Assembly (NCBI GenBank): GCA_000697665.1
Contig: KL197715.1
Coordinates: 1,064,923 to 1,128,922 of the forward strand
DNA from: Jaapia argillacea MUCL 33604
Lineage: Eukaryota > Basidiomycota > Agaricomycetes > Jaapiales > Jaapiaceae
DNA length: 64,000 bases
Reading direction: 5' to 3'
Part shown: positions 21,756-33,080 of the stretch, one piece after another
Layout: every line of letters begins with the position of its first letter
Numbering within the stretch: position 1 is the stretch's first letter
Notes under the pieces: model-generated
Seen by the model: only the letters and a program-made list of their open reading frames with translations
Databases searched by the model: none
What the model was told of the DNA's origin: nothing
Made by a program: the position numbers and the translations under genes

Positions 21756-23384
21756 TTAAAAGTAAGAGTCTATTGTATTTCTATGTGTAGACTGCCCTCT
21801 TCTTCCACACCAGGTAAAATCATACAACATTGCCCAAAACTGTGAAGCAGCAGGGGTGATGCTCCCTAATTCGGGTGGATACGAGCTGGGAGGTCGAGAA
21901 ATTGGCTCTGAATATGCGTGAACGAGATACAAAGAACCCAATTCGAATGAGAGGTGGGTTTTGTGGACTGAGCTGACGACTGGTGGTAGTTCAGATGGCT
22001 GACTGACTCACCAGCTAGAACTGCACCTTTGGAAGTGGCTAGTGATTTCATCTCTGCATCCCTATCCTTGAAGGGGATGTTTGCAGGTGGAATGACAACA
22101 ACACGGCCATCACAGCCATCAGCGTAATTCTGGGGGTCTGGTGGCTTTGGGTTGGGAGGTCGGTGAAGTGGCTCTGGATAATCAGGAAGGAAACACATAG
22201 TGGAGTTGAAAGTCGTCGGTATGGCCTTGGTTGGTCGCGGGGAAGAAATGTGTATAACCCAGTTCAAATGAGAGGTGGGTTTTTTGGACTTAACTGACAG
22301 ATGGTGGTAGTTCAGACAGCTGACCAACTCACCAGCTAGAACCGAATGAGAGGTGGGTTTTTTGGACTTAGCTGACAATGGTGGTAGTTTGGACGGCTGA
22401 CCAACTCACCAGCTAGAACTGCATCTTCGGGGGTGGCTAGTGATTTCATCTCTACATCTCTACCCCCGAAGGGGGCGTTCGCCAATGGAATGAAAACACC
22501 ACGCTCAGGGTACTCGATGTGGTCAGTGGGGATAGTATAGGTAACGGACTGACCTGGTGGCGGTCTGCCTGGCATGGGAACAGTTGGGATGGGGTATCTT
22601 GATGGCCCTGGTGAAGTAGGATGTGACGAGCTGTCACTTGCGGGAGGGGGAGGAGGGGGTGGTTTCATGCCACGAGGTGGACTCAAAATTTTATTTAGGT
22701 GACGATCTGCCTTGGGTGGGGGTGCCCTTTGTGTCAGCGTCTCTGGGTGCTGCGACCCTTGTGCAGTGACCACTCGGCTTTGCTCAAGCTCTGTGTTACG
22801 TGGAGGTGGGACAGTTTCATCAGCGTCAGGCGAGATGACTTGCCAACCAGGGAGTTTCTTATGATCCTCTTCCTCCAGCCCCAAAGGTTCAGTGGGCCCG
22901 AGAAAGGACTTGTAATCTGTATATTTGTCCTGGAAAGGTTGTGTAGGAGGGGGGACAGTTAAACCGGTGTCAGACGAGATGACTTGCCAAAGAGCGAAGT
23001 TCTTGTGATCCTCCTCGATAGAATTGGGGCAAGTGCGCGAGCAAGGAGGATCATTTTGTGGAGGGTGACTGGGATGTTCGGGTCTGAATATACCTTTGAG
23101 AACGCACATGAAAGAGTTGCCTTTTCTTGATCGTGACTGTGATATCGTCGAGGTCATCTCCCTCTCCCTTTCATCTTCTTCAACATCAGTCCCAGTGTTT
23201 TCTGTGCCCAGAGGCCTATTGCTGCAAACGACAGTGAGAGGATAGAAAGATATCCCAGATGCCTGCTTACTCTGCATCGCTACCGCTACTTCGATCACTT
23301 TGACTGACCAGTGTGGCCGACTAAAAATTCTCTGTTATCAGGATGAAAGCAACATAAATCATGAGATATTCACAAACCGACATA
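21756..23384 (-). CDS. AIG1-like GTPase family member lacking the G domain
   Basis: Five exons join in one open frame: 23384-23379, 23320-23271, 23221-22410, 22173-22012 and 21907-21756. They encode about 393 residues. The first two exons, with their introns, match the start of the GTPase gene at 51587-53358 (MS, then SATLVSQSDRSSGSDAD). The third then jumps straight into that gene's proline-rich tail (TENTGTDVEEDERERE, SRSRKGNSF, EDHKNFALWQVISSD). The roughly 740 bases coding for the P-loop and the rest of the G domain are gone. The tail ends in repeated modules containing MKSLAT and VLAG. With no nucleotide-binding motif it cannot be a GTPase. It may be a free tail protein or a decaying gene that happens to remain open. 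Confidence 0.6.
22262..22410. repeat. Tandem duplication of an intron/exon-boundary segment, about 75-79 bases
   Basis: Two adjacent copies of a segment that contains AATGAGAGGTGGGTTTTTTG and ends CCAACTCACCAGCTAGAAC lie at about 22262-22335 and 22336-22410. Related single copies are at 21945-22020 and 47340-47420. On the minus strand each contains the donor GTGAGT after a codon for glycine. Confidence 0.6.
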
Positions 23385-24702
23385 GAATGAGTAACTTTTG
23401 AAAGGGGGCCAAGGCTGACATCCCGATCACAAGTAACTGAGAATTAGGCTGAAGACTCGCTAGCAGGGAATGATGCGATGAGGAAACACCAGCGCTCGTT
23501 AGAACCCAGGGCCACGAGGCCAGAATCGGGACTGCAGAAACCAAAGAGGCGGTTATCCAATGCACACCCAACAACGAGGCGTCTAGCGCTCTGCAGCGAT
23601 CACATTGCATGAACGTTATGTCGACTTGGGACCAGTCTTTGAGTATGACGCTATGGCACAGATGAGGTAGTAGAGTACAGGAGCAAGCACAAATAGTGGA
23701 GTAGGAGATTATAATCTGATGCAAAGTGATGTGGGTGAAAGCGCTTGCACTTTCCGGTCCCACTGTGTGGACACTGGACTATGCACCTAGAGAGAAGACG
23801 AGGTGAGCTGCGAGGGTGGGTGGGAAGTCTCGCAGTCAAACCGAATCAGCTAATAGGGACACAGTGTGCTCACAGCTGTGAGACAATTTGCTGTAGCTGC
23901 GAGGTGATGGAGCTGGCGACAAGGGAGAGAAGGGTGGGGAAAAGGAAACAGCAGAGCCAAATTGGTGTGCTGCAGACAGGCGTCGTTGCAGTACGAAGAC
24001 AAGAGAGTCGTGCTGTGCCTGCCGCTCGCTCAAAGACCAAGTTCTATTCCTTCCCTCGTGCCTCAGTACGTCATCAGGAAATCAGCCAGGCGATTGGTTT
24101 GGGTTCTGTATCTTGCGATGTGGCGCGAGCCTGATACGGTATTCTTTGGCGTTGTGTGTCGTTATCATGTGCCCGCCACAGTCGCGGTAGCTTCACAATC
24201 AACTACAATCCTGACGCGCCTATCTAAGACGAATACAAGTATTCACTGCTCTTGCCAATGCCCAACTAGCCTTTCAATTTGCCCACAATCTGTTACGAGG
24301 CGTCCAGAGGACTTCCGACTTTCTGTTAGCGCGTTACAACCAAGATGCAATCGCTTCGGATGCCTGGCAATATCCCACCAGACTCTCAACCTGCTCATCA
24401 TGCAATCGAAGCATTCTGGTGAACATCTAGCTCTACTATCATCCTTCCTCCCCATTTCCATACGGTTACCAGGGTCTTGATCGTCATGCTGGCTACCGGT
24501 TCGGCAAAACTCCATCCCCTCTCGATCTTGGATTTCCTTTTCTGGCTTGTCTAGCCAGCTGAGAGGATGCGGAATTGCATTCTTTTGAGTTTCCGACTGT
24601 GCCATGCAAGCTAGCTCTGACTTGTTTTTTTTTTTGGCCTGCCTCACCCTTTGATCACCCCTTACCCCTCGCTCTCAGCTCCCCCTCCCCTGACCATTCG
24701 AC
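23385..24702. other. Upstream region of the Plavaka transposase; no gene seen
   Basis: No conserved frame is supported. Bases 23385-23600 are similar to 53359-53590, so the 5' flank of the GTPase tail gene was duplicated with it. A T-rich run lies at 24627-24637, about 70 bases before the transposase start. The left end of the transposon probably lies in this stretch, but I could not identify its terminal inverted repeat. Confidence 0.4.
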
Positions 24703-27700
24703 ATGCTCTACGAATGTGTGTGCAGCCGTGCGCCCTTCGATTCCGAAGGCAGTCTTCTAAAACACCAGAATGCCTGTCTTGCCTACAAAGAACATATGGA
24801 GGGTCTCATGAAGTCACGAAGGAAGCATGTCCCGAGGGTTCGCAAACGTCCCCGCCTCCTCGATCATCGCAATACCCAACAAAACATCGCGATTGTGGAG
24901 TCTTCCAGTGGAGACACCACCCTCTCTTCTGTAGGCCCGTCACACATGGTACGTGTTGTGTATATCCGTTGTCTCATGTACGAAATCTGATTTTTTCAAC
25001 TGCAGGCACTTGATGACATCCCGATGGACACGGCGGATGAATACGATGCACCAGAGCCACCCGTTCCACAGGAATCTCTACCAGAGTTCCCTCCAGCTGT
25101 CGTACCTCCTTCCGGTCACCCCGTTCGATCAAATCGAGGCAAGCTGCCTGCCCGTTTTCGAGACATCCTTCCCGAAGGACCGGCTCCCCTCCCACCACCA
25201 TCCCCCACCCCTGAGCCTGAGGTTGAAGCTTCTTCCAGAGGACATGAGCCATCGACACCTCCACCTTCACCCAAGCTCATTCGTACCAAGCCAAATTCCT
25301 TCGGTTTACTTAGAGAGTTTGTCGAGACTCCGATAGTTGATTCAGAGGATGGGGTTGAGCTCGAAGACCTCGTCGCTGATGGACCGCCTTCGCATGAAAC
25401 AAGCACAGAGCCTCAGCCATTATCACTTTATGGCCCATACCCAAACAAAACCTCGTATATGGTTGGGAATTGGTACTGGACGAGTGGTGTGCAAAAATCA
25501 AAGGCGGATCTTCAAAGGCTCGTTAAGGATGTCATCGGCCATCCTGACTTCATGCCGGCCGACCTCCTTCAAGTGAACTGGGACAAGATAGATCGCGAAC
25601 TTGGCTCTTCCGATGCCACCTTATTCTTCCGCGATCACCTCGGTTGGAAGAAAGGCTCGGTGACGATTTCCGTCCCCCTTCCCCAAAAGAACCTCCCCCC
25701 AAAGGACTTTGTAATCGAAGGCCTTATGTACAAATCCCTCACGAATCTCATCCAGACAGTGTGTGAGAGCGAGGCATCTGCAAAATTTCAGTGGACGCCA
25801 TATCGCCATGTCTGGCAGCCACCTTTTCCTGGAGAGCCCGAGGAGACTGTACACGGCGAGCTGTACCAATCCCAAGCATTCTCGGATGCTCACGCGAAGG
25901 TTCAAGAACTCCCAGCCGAGCCTGGGTGTACTTTGCCGCGTGCTGTCATTGCGTTGATGATATGGTCCGATGCGACTCACTTGACGGACTTTAGTTCCGC
26001 GTCCCTCTGGCCTGCGTACTTGATGTTCGGTAATCAATCCAAGTATTCTCGAAGCAAACCATCAACAAGGTCGTGTCATCACCTAGCGTATTTTCCGAAG
26101 GTACTTTGTGATGAATTTTCTTTGCGTTTGGGCAAGTTCTGAATCATTCTCTGCTTAGCTTCCTGACAAGTTTCAAGACTTTGTGCGTGAAGCATCAGGC
26201 AAGAATGCTCGCCAGCCCCTCGTCACTCACTGTCGGCGGGAGTTGATGCACGCGATCTGGCGGTTACTGCTCGACGACGATTTCCGGCATGCATACATCC
26301 ATGGTATCGTCTGTATGTGCGGCGATGGCGTGCGCCGCCGCCTCTATCCACGATTCTTCAGTTATTCGGCTGATTATCCCGAAAAGTAAGTGTTTAATCT
26401 AGTTCTGTTGTCGATACTTAATCCTTCCGTTTCGCCAGGGTGTTGATTGCCACGATCCGTGATCTCGGAAATTGTCCCTGTCCGCGGTGTCTCGTGCCTT
26501 TGGATCGGGTTGGCGAGCTGGGTCAGAAGCTCGACATGCGACGTCGCGAAACTCGGGCTCGGGTGGACGATGAGCAACGACGAAATAAAGTCAAACTCGC
26601 TCGGACATTTATCTATGACAAACATTACGTCGTGAACTCAAAGGCTGTCAATCGTCTTCTTCAATCGGAGTCATGGGTTCCAACGGAAGTGAGTTATTTT
26701 GCTGCGATCAAGGGGAATTTCTTTGACATCCACGGAGAATGCTTTCTCGGACTTCTGTGATAATTTATTCAAGCTATTGGTACCTGACTTCCTGCATGAG
26801 TGGGAGTCAGGGGTTTGGAAAGCAATTCTAACACATCTGATTCGGCTGTTACACTCGTTGAAAGAGGATAAAATTGGCGAATTCAATGCTTGGTGAGTGA
26901 CCCAGATCTCGCTTCGATTGCATCCGTCTCATTCGTCTTAGATTCAGGCAGGTTCCTGTGTTTGGACAAGACACGATTCGTCGCTTCCATGCCAATGTTG
27001 GCGAGCTCAAGCAATTTGCTGTGCGAGAATACGAGGATGTATTACAGGTTTATACTTGAGATCTTCGTTCTTCAGAAACCCTTGACTAATGAATATCGGG
27101 ATAGTGTATCATTCCTGTATTCGAAGGTCTCCTCCCCGATCCATTCAACGACATGGCCATGGACCTTTTATTTCTTACTGCCTACCTTCATGGCCTTGGG
27201 AAGCTACGGATGCATACAGACTCAACATTGTTGATTCTTGAACAAGTTACAGCTGAATTCGGGAAGGCTCTCCGCAAATTCGTCAAGGAAACTGGCGACA
27301 CCTTCCACACCACCAAATTACCCAAGGAGAAGGCTGCCCGACTCCGGTGTCAAGCTAACAAAGCCAAGAAGTCCTCAGCGTCGGCTCAAACTACTGCGCA
27401 AACCTCTCTGCAAACTGATGCTTCGACCGAGGACTCCAAATCTACACCAGCAGCAGCGAAGAAGGAGTTTAACCTTAGCACCTACAAGATTCACTCATTG
27501 GGTGATTATGCGAGCACCATACGCTACATCGGCACTACAGATTCCTATACGACACATATTGTATGTTCCTCTGCTAACCATTATGTGGGAGCTGGCCTGA
27601 TGAGGAAAACTCTCAGGGAGAGCAGGAGCATCGCCGTCCAAAGGGGCGCTTTGATAGGACAAGCAAGAACGAATTCACACCTCAACTCGCGAGCATCGAC

Positions 27701-28949
27701 CTCAGGGAGTCTCGACTCCACGATATAACAACTGCGCTTCGCAAAACAGGTGAACACATCGGTCACGACATACATTTCCGGGACCCTGACGTGGACAATA
27801 CCCCACCTGATGTCCACCATTGGATCGGCAAGTCACAAAAGGAGCACTTCAATGTGTATCATTGGGTGAGGACACATTCCACTGACCGGGCATCGCGAGT
27901 ACGTCATTCTACCACCACGTATTCCTTTTGAGTATCCCATACTTCTGGCTCATCACTCGATTCCCTATAGGATTTCATTCCCCGTTTGAAGAACCATCTG
28001 CTCCAGCGGCTTCGCAGCAGATCCCATGCCACTGACGAAACCCTCACCTTCACAAATGGAGATCGTGGCACTTTGACTTTCCAAAATGACCGGATCTATG
28101 TTCACCGAACAATGCGAATCAACTTTACGACATACGACGTCTGGAGAGGCCACGACAACATCAATCCGAATACTGACAGGTGCGACGTGATGGTATTAGC
28201 AAGGGAAGATGATGGCGAGGGTGAGCCTCACCCTTTCTGGTATGCTAGGGTGCTCGGAATCTACCATGTCAATGTTGTTGAGCTTGACGGAACGGGAATT
28301 ATACCACCTCCACGGCGAATGTACTTCTTGCATGTCCGTTGGTTTGGTCGAGATCCCGATTGGCGCAGTGGATGGAAGGCGAAGCGATTGGATCAGCTCG
28401 GTTTCGTTCCTGAGACTGACAAGGATGCATTCGGTTTCCTTAACCTGGAGGATATTGTCCGTGGCTGCCATTTGATTCCAGCCTATGCACATGGCCGAAC
28501 AGGGAGACTATTGACATACTCAATTATTGCTCGTGGGGATGAACAAGACGAATGGGAGCGATTTTATGTGAATAGGTATGGGGATTTCTGGTTTAACTCT
28601 CACCCTACTCAAGTTCCCTCCATGTCGTAGGTTCGTTGACCGCGACATGATCATGAGATATGTCGGAAGAGGTATTGGCCACTTCGGAGCTCGACTAGCC
28701 CAGCCAGCTCCCCAGTTACTGTCTGCATATCCTAACGAGCTTGAAGCGGATGATGAAGACGAGGTGATGGATAGTCAGGTGCTTGAGCAGCCAATGGAAA
28801 TTTTGGATTGTAGGAATGAATCTGATCAGGTGGACGAGGATGACGGAGACGAGGAGGATGACGAATCTGAGGATGATGAGGAGTCGGAGGACGATGAGGA
28901 CTACTGGGGGCATCTCGATGAGGGCGATAGTGGGTTTGGCGATCTATAA
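24703..28949 (+). CDS. Plavaka-type DNA transposase, complete and open
   Basis: Ten exons join without a stop: 24703-24948, 25006-26100, 26159-26385, 26439-26688, 26738-26892, 26948-27047, 27105-27560, 27617-27898, 27971-28575 and 28631-28949, giving 1,244 residues. The N-terminus has a Cys/His zinc-finger-like segment (YECVCSRAPFDSEGSLLKH). The core carries Plavaka landmarks: SLWPAYLMFGNQSKYSRSKP, KNARQPLVTHCRRELMHAIW, RLYPRFFSYSADYPEKVLIA, CPCPRCLVP and LVPDFLHEWESGVWKA. A later region has RINFTTYDVWRGHDNINP and HPFWYARVLGIYHVNV. The tail is strongly acidic. Plavaka elements are CACTA-related cut-and-paste transposons of Agaricomycetes, and the transposase would act in the nucleus. This copy looks potentially active, unlike the two relics near the window start. 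Confidence 0.9.
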
Positions 28950-29829
28950 ATGAATTCTACATAATCTCGCAACTGTGACAATAGAGTGATTGCGGGAGGG
29001 GAGTTCGATAGACGTGCTGTGTATTCGACGAAACAGAGCGGAGACTCAGAGAGCATGTTTGTTTGAATATGTTGTCCTAAAAGGGGTGACCAAGTTCCCG
29101 TGCTTGTTTCTCTCCTACCAAACACCTCCACTGGTAGGCAAGTTCGCTGGCACTTGAGACTCGAACTTGATGGATGCATCCTTGATGGGCAGGTGAGATT
29201 CCTCTACACCTACCACTCATTGCTATTTGGGAGTCTCGTTGACGACATCTGACCCTGGCTTTCGCCATCTGCTCGCCAAGGTGTCGGCTAGCTACAATGT
29301 TCAATAATCGGCATTGCTATCACTCCCTGACTCCCGCTCATTGCCTTATCTCGTGACGGACTATCTATTGGTCCGTCTCTTTCCCTACTGTTGCTACTTA
29401 CAAGATGCTCTTATCAACCTCATTGGCATACCAGATTGAGGGTTGTTCAAGAAAGCAGTGATGGATTGCGAGGCGACAAGTCATTTTTCTGGTGGGGATT
29501 TATGAATCTCTCATCTCTCCATTGGATGTTGACCTCACAGATGGTTTCAGATATGAGATAGTGATTAGCAATGTTGGCAGGGCAGGATCTGGAATGCCGA
29601 CTGCTGTGTCATGAGGCTCAGTTTTTTCATTTATTTGATATTTCGCTGCTGCACAATCCTCACGTGTGGCTTGCGACGCGTCGAAGTTTCTTGATTTGAC
29701 GCGTTGTTTTCGTTGATTTTATTCAACAGAACTTTATTTGTCCGCAGGTTAAATACAGTGTCATTCCAGGAAACCCAAACCAACCAAGCCCTCTCACTAC
29801 TCTCTTCTAGCAATCTGACTCGCCCTCAA
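28950..29829. other. Between the transposase and the DUF6698 gene; no gene seen
   Basis: No open frame of note is supported. The right end of the transposon may lie here, or beyond the DUF6698 gene if that gene is cargo. I did not find terminal repeats. Confidence 0.4.
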
Positions 29830-31264
29830 ATGGCTTGTTCCCCCACCTCCTCCAGGGAATCGTCTCCCGCAAGTACTCCGGAACCCACGCGCGGTACCAA
29901 ACGCACGCAGATCGACCTTGAACTCACCAAATCCGGCCGACAAAAGGCTCAAAAGTCATGCCCCCTTGTAGGTGTTGGCAAGCACCTCGCTCGCACAGTG
30001 GATATGTTCCACAACCCAATCGCGATTCTCAAGTTCGGCCTCGAGTACGATGAGGATTCCGAAGCAACATATTCAACCGAGTAGCAGTTCTTTCTTAAAC
30101 TCTAACCCATATGAAACTGACCCTCGTACCTTACCCAGTGATCAGCGCAAGTATGCTTCATTCACCTCAATTCTTCTCATGGACCTGGATGTTGAGGAGA
30201 AGATCTACCACCCTGACACGACGGCAGCTATGGTGAAGGCCATTGGTAAAGAGGTAAGCTGTTGGCTGTTTTCTTTCGCCAATGCTGAGCCTTCAATTCG
30301 CCTTTCACACCTCTAGATATACGAGGGTCAGAAAAGTGCTCGATTGGAAGACACCCACAAGCTCAAGCGTGCCGTCATCGATTGGCTCGGTGACGATGTT
30401 CAGCCTCATATCTCACGTACCAGGAAGGAAGGCCGCGGTTTCAACCATTCTGCCACTGCTGTGCAACTTTGCCCTGCTGAACTCCCCTATAGCGAAGAGT
30501 AAGCCCTTCCATAGTCTCGTTTCCCATCTCACATTGCAGTTTAGGATCTGCATCCAGCTACGTGAAGGCAAGTGTGAGATCGACGGCGAGCCTGTTTCCG
30601 GCCTCGACTGGCCCGTCTTTGTTTTCGCGGGCCGTTACAATCCACACCGTCCGTTGGAAGGCCTCTTTCAGGGTAATTTCCTTCTCAAGGTGAGTTAATG
30701 CCATTCAAGTTTCTCTGGACAGCATCCTTATGCCAGTGCCCAGGGATACAAGATGATCTTCATAGCCCCATCTGCGGTGGATAGCGACGGCAATGACTCG
30801 CGAGCAACCCGTGCGGGAAATGCTGCCCTCCACAATATGACCCATGTCACCCCGGCATCGATCGCTTACGTGGCAACTCAGGTATGGCCATTGCCCTCGC
30901 TCTTCACACGGTTGTGTTGTGTCCGAGTCCTTATTTCACTCTTGTTAGGTCTACTTTGCCTTGTCTTCGCAGACCATCTTCAAGAAGGATAATGTTGTCA
31001 CCGATTCGATGAGGTTCTATAACGGAATCCTCGACTTTTTTGACAACCCCAAGTTTGCGGTGTGTGCCAAGGAGATTCTTGCATGGTGGGATATGTGAGT
31101 GTCTCGTTCTATGTACCGCTGGTCTATACACCATCTGATGGTCTGGTGGCAGGCAAATCTTTCCACAGACTACACAACGTACCACCAATGGCAAGCCGAA
31201 AGGAACACTCGCTCGCATGGCTGCTCGTCTTGTGGATATGACCATTCAGTCAGATGAAGCTTGA
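29830..31264 (+). CDS. DUF6698-type protein, intact
   Basis: Seven exons fit one open frame: 29830-30080, 30139-30253, 30317-30498, 30545-30689, 30744-30881, 30949-31094 and 31153-31264, giving 362 residues. Characteristic text includes VGKHLARTVDMFHNPIAILK, LKRAVIDWLGDDVQPHISRT, GRGFNHSATAVQLCPAELPY, WPVFVFAGRYNPHRPLEGLF, GNAALHNMTHVTPASIAYVA and ILAWWDMQIFPQ. This is the order of the agaricomycete domain of unknown function DUF6698, as I remember it. The N-terminus is a short basic, serine- and proline-rich stretch. The family is multicopy in these fungi and often sits near transposons, as here, 880 bases past the Plavaka gene. The biochemical role is unknown. The first intron donor was chosen over an earlier GT because it keeps the residues usual before the second block. 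Confidence 0.8.
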
Positions 31265-31817
31265 TCTCTTCCCCTCCACTAAGTTGATTACATGTATCAC
31301 CCCATTGCACAAATATGAGCTGTTCTTTTATACCTCCGCATGATGATTTGCAAGCCGATTCCAAGCTACCATCGAAGTACAATCAAATATCCCGCCGCTC
31401 GTCAATACCTGCCGCATCGTAATCGACACAAAGCATTTTGAGACCTTATAACACCTTATGCCACAACACAACGATACCTAATCTTACAGTACCCTATAAA
31501 CTCTACGAGTAGTTATACGCCCTTTCGGAGCTTTCAGACTCCCGCCATCCTTCCTACTGCTCAGAAGCCATCTGCAAGAAATGGAAAGTTGGGTAAGTCT
31601 TTCAGATAATCACAAGGCTTGCAGTTCGCAGTGAAACTACGAGTAGCTATTTTCGATTATAGTGTGATCTACAAGCCTTGTAGAGATCATACACCTTTCG
31701 TGCATTATAATCAACCACAAGCCCTTACAATTGTCGTCCCGATTTCCCGATGGTAATAGAACCGCAACGCCTGTTAATCTTGAGATATCGGGAAAATGCA
31801 AGTAACAATTATGTAAA
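31265..31817. other. Intergenic, no gene seen
   Basis: This is the 3' flank of the DUF6698 gene. Nothing recognisable was found. Confidence 0.4.
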
Positions 31818-32099
31818 TTAACGACAGTAATCCAAAATGGCAATTCCCCGAATATCTTTTGAACAGGAGTCTACTGGTACTATCTGAAGGTCTGCAAATT
31901 TAGCCCCCAATTCACTGTAGCCTCTGTAAATGACTTGTCGAAAGCTCCCCGCCACATAACACGTACGCCATCCCGCTGCCGTGGGATAATCCTTCACCTC
32001 TGCCCTCATGCCGGCCACCGTGTTCAACATCTCAAGGAAGGCAATCTCATGATTCTCGTCCTCCGTCGAACCTGCAAAGTGAAGGCAAAGATCGTACAT
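31818..32099 (-). pseudogene. Orphan coding fragment, related to 53780-54030
   Basis: The minus-strand frame of 93 codons contains AFLEMLNTVAGMRAEVKDYP and SFRQVIYRGYSELGAKFADL. The DNA around CCTCATGCCGGC, and the protein text AFLE...VAGMR..(V/M)(K/R)DYP, recur on the minus strand at about 53780-54030. Conservation of the words suggests a real coding ancestor. I do not recognise the family. The fragment lacks a clear start and may be one exon of a lost gene. Its 5' part overlaps the beginning of a repeat block. Confidence 0.35.
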
Positions 32100-33080
32100 G
32101 AGGCAATGGGGAACGGAAGAGGGTCGATTGAATCGATTTATGCGTCGGAAATGGATACGGGAAGTGGTGACGGTGTGACCGTCGCCGATTTATGGTGTCG
32201 ATAGGTGGACGTTCCATGACTTTTCGGTAAATTGGCGATTGGGAGATGAAGAGTATAAGGACCACTCTCATTGGTGCCAACACAAAGATCGAGTGGAAGC
32301 GACACTTGGTTTTGTATGCTTGGAGATATCACGAGGGCGGAATCGTACAAGACCGTTCGGATTTCCCGAAGTTAGGATGGATGGCGATAGGGCGTCTTGA
32401 AGTTGTGAGTTCTTCAGGCACAGGGCTTCTTCAAAGTTTCGAGGGACGAGGTAACTGGTAAGGGGCGGAAGGAAAGATTAAGTTAGATAAGGGGACCCGG
32501 GGGTCGGGGTGGAGGCGTGGGATGCCCGAGTTGACCTGGGGTGGAGTTCTTGATAAGACTCTTATACGGTGGACGTGCCTAGTTTTTCCCAAAGATGTTG
32601 GGGGCTGGTAGGGTTGGGGTTGGATGTTGTGCGTAGAGAAAAGTTTCCCTCTCCTCGAGACCTTCGCCGGTCAAAGCGGATGAGGAGGGATCGACGTCCA
32701 GGTCGACGTCCAGCGCGGCGAGAAGGTCAAGTGGTGCGCCAAGAAAGACGAGAGTGCGGCTAGTGCGAGATGATAAGTTGACCACATCGATGAGTACGAT
32801 AAGCCATCTGGCCGGATGTGATGGTGGTAGTCGGTGAGATTGGTCAATTCGCCGCGTTTATGGCGACATGCGATGGCGGCAACAAAAAGACTGAATGCGG
32901 AGTAGTTGGCAAATGGGGTGCTTCAACCGTCAGATCTTCAGACTCAGAGTGTGAGATCCAATTCATTATTGCAAACCGTGACAGAAGGAAGCAGCAGGAA
33001 GATGAGGTGGTGTGGCTGCGCGGTGACACTCCGACTCACTCCGATAATGGTCCGCCGATGACCACGTGGAATATGAACGT
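32075..33080. repeat. Composite dispersed repeat, copy B
   Basis: The block matches 39150-40060 almost throughout. Shared landmarks are GTGAAGGCAAAGATCGTACATGA, split here as GTGAAGGCAAAG and ATCGTACATGA, then TGCTTGGAGATATCACGAGG, GATGCCCGAGTTGACCTGGG and GTAGTCGGTGAGATTGGTCA. It is the copy most similar to the one upstream of the GH5 gene. No gene is supported. Confidence 0.65.

Noticed and set aside
25116-25406. Glycine- and serine-rich minus-strand frame
   Set aside because: It is the complement of the proline-rich N-terminal region of the Plavaka transposase.
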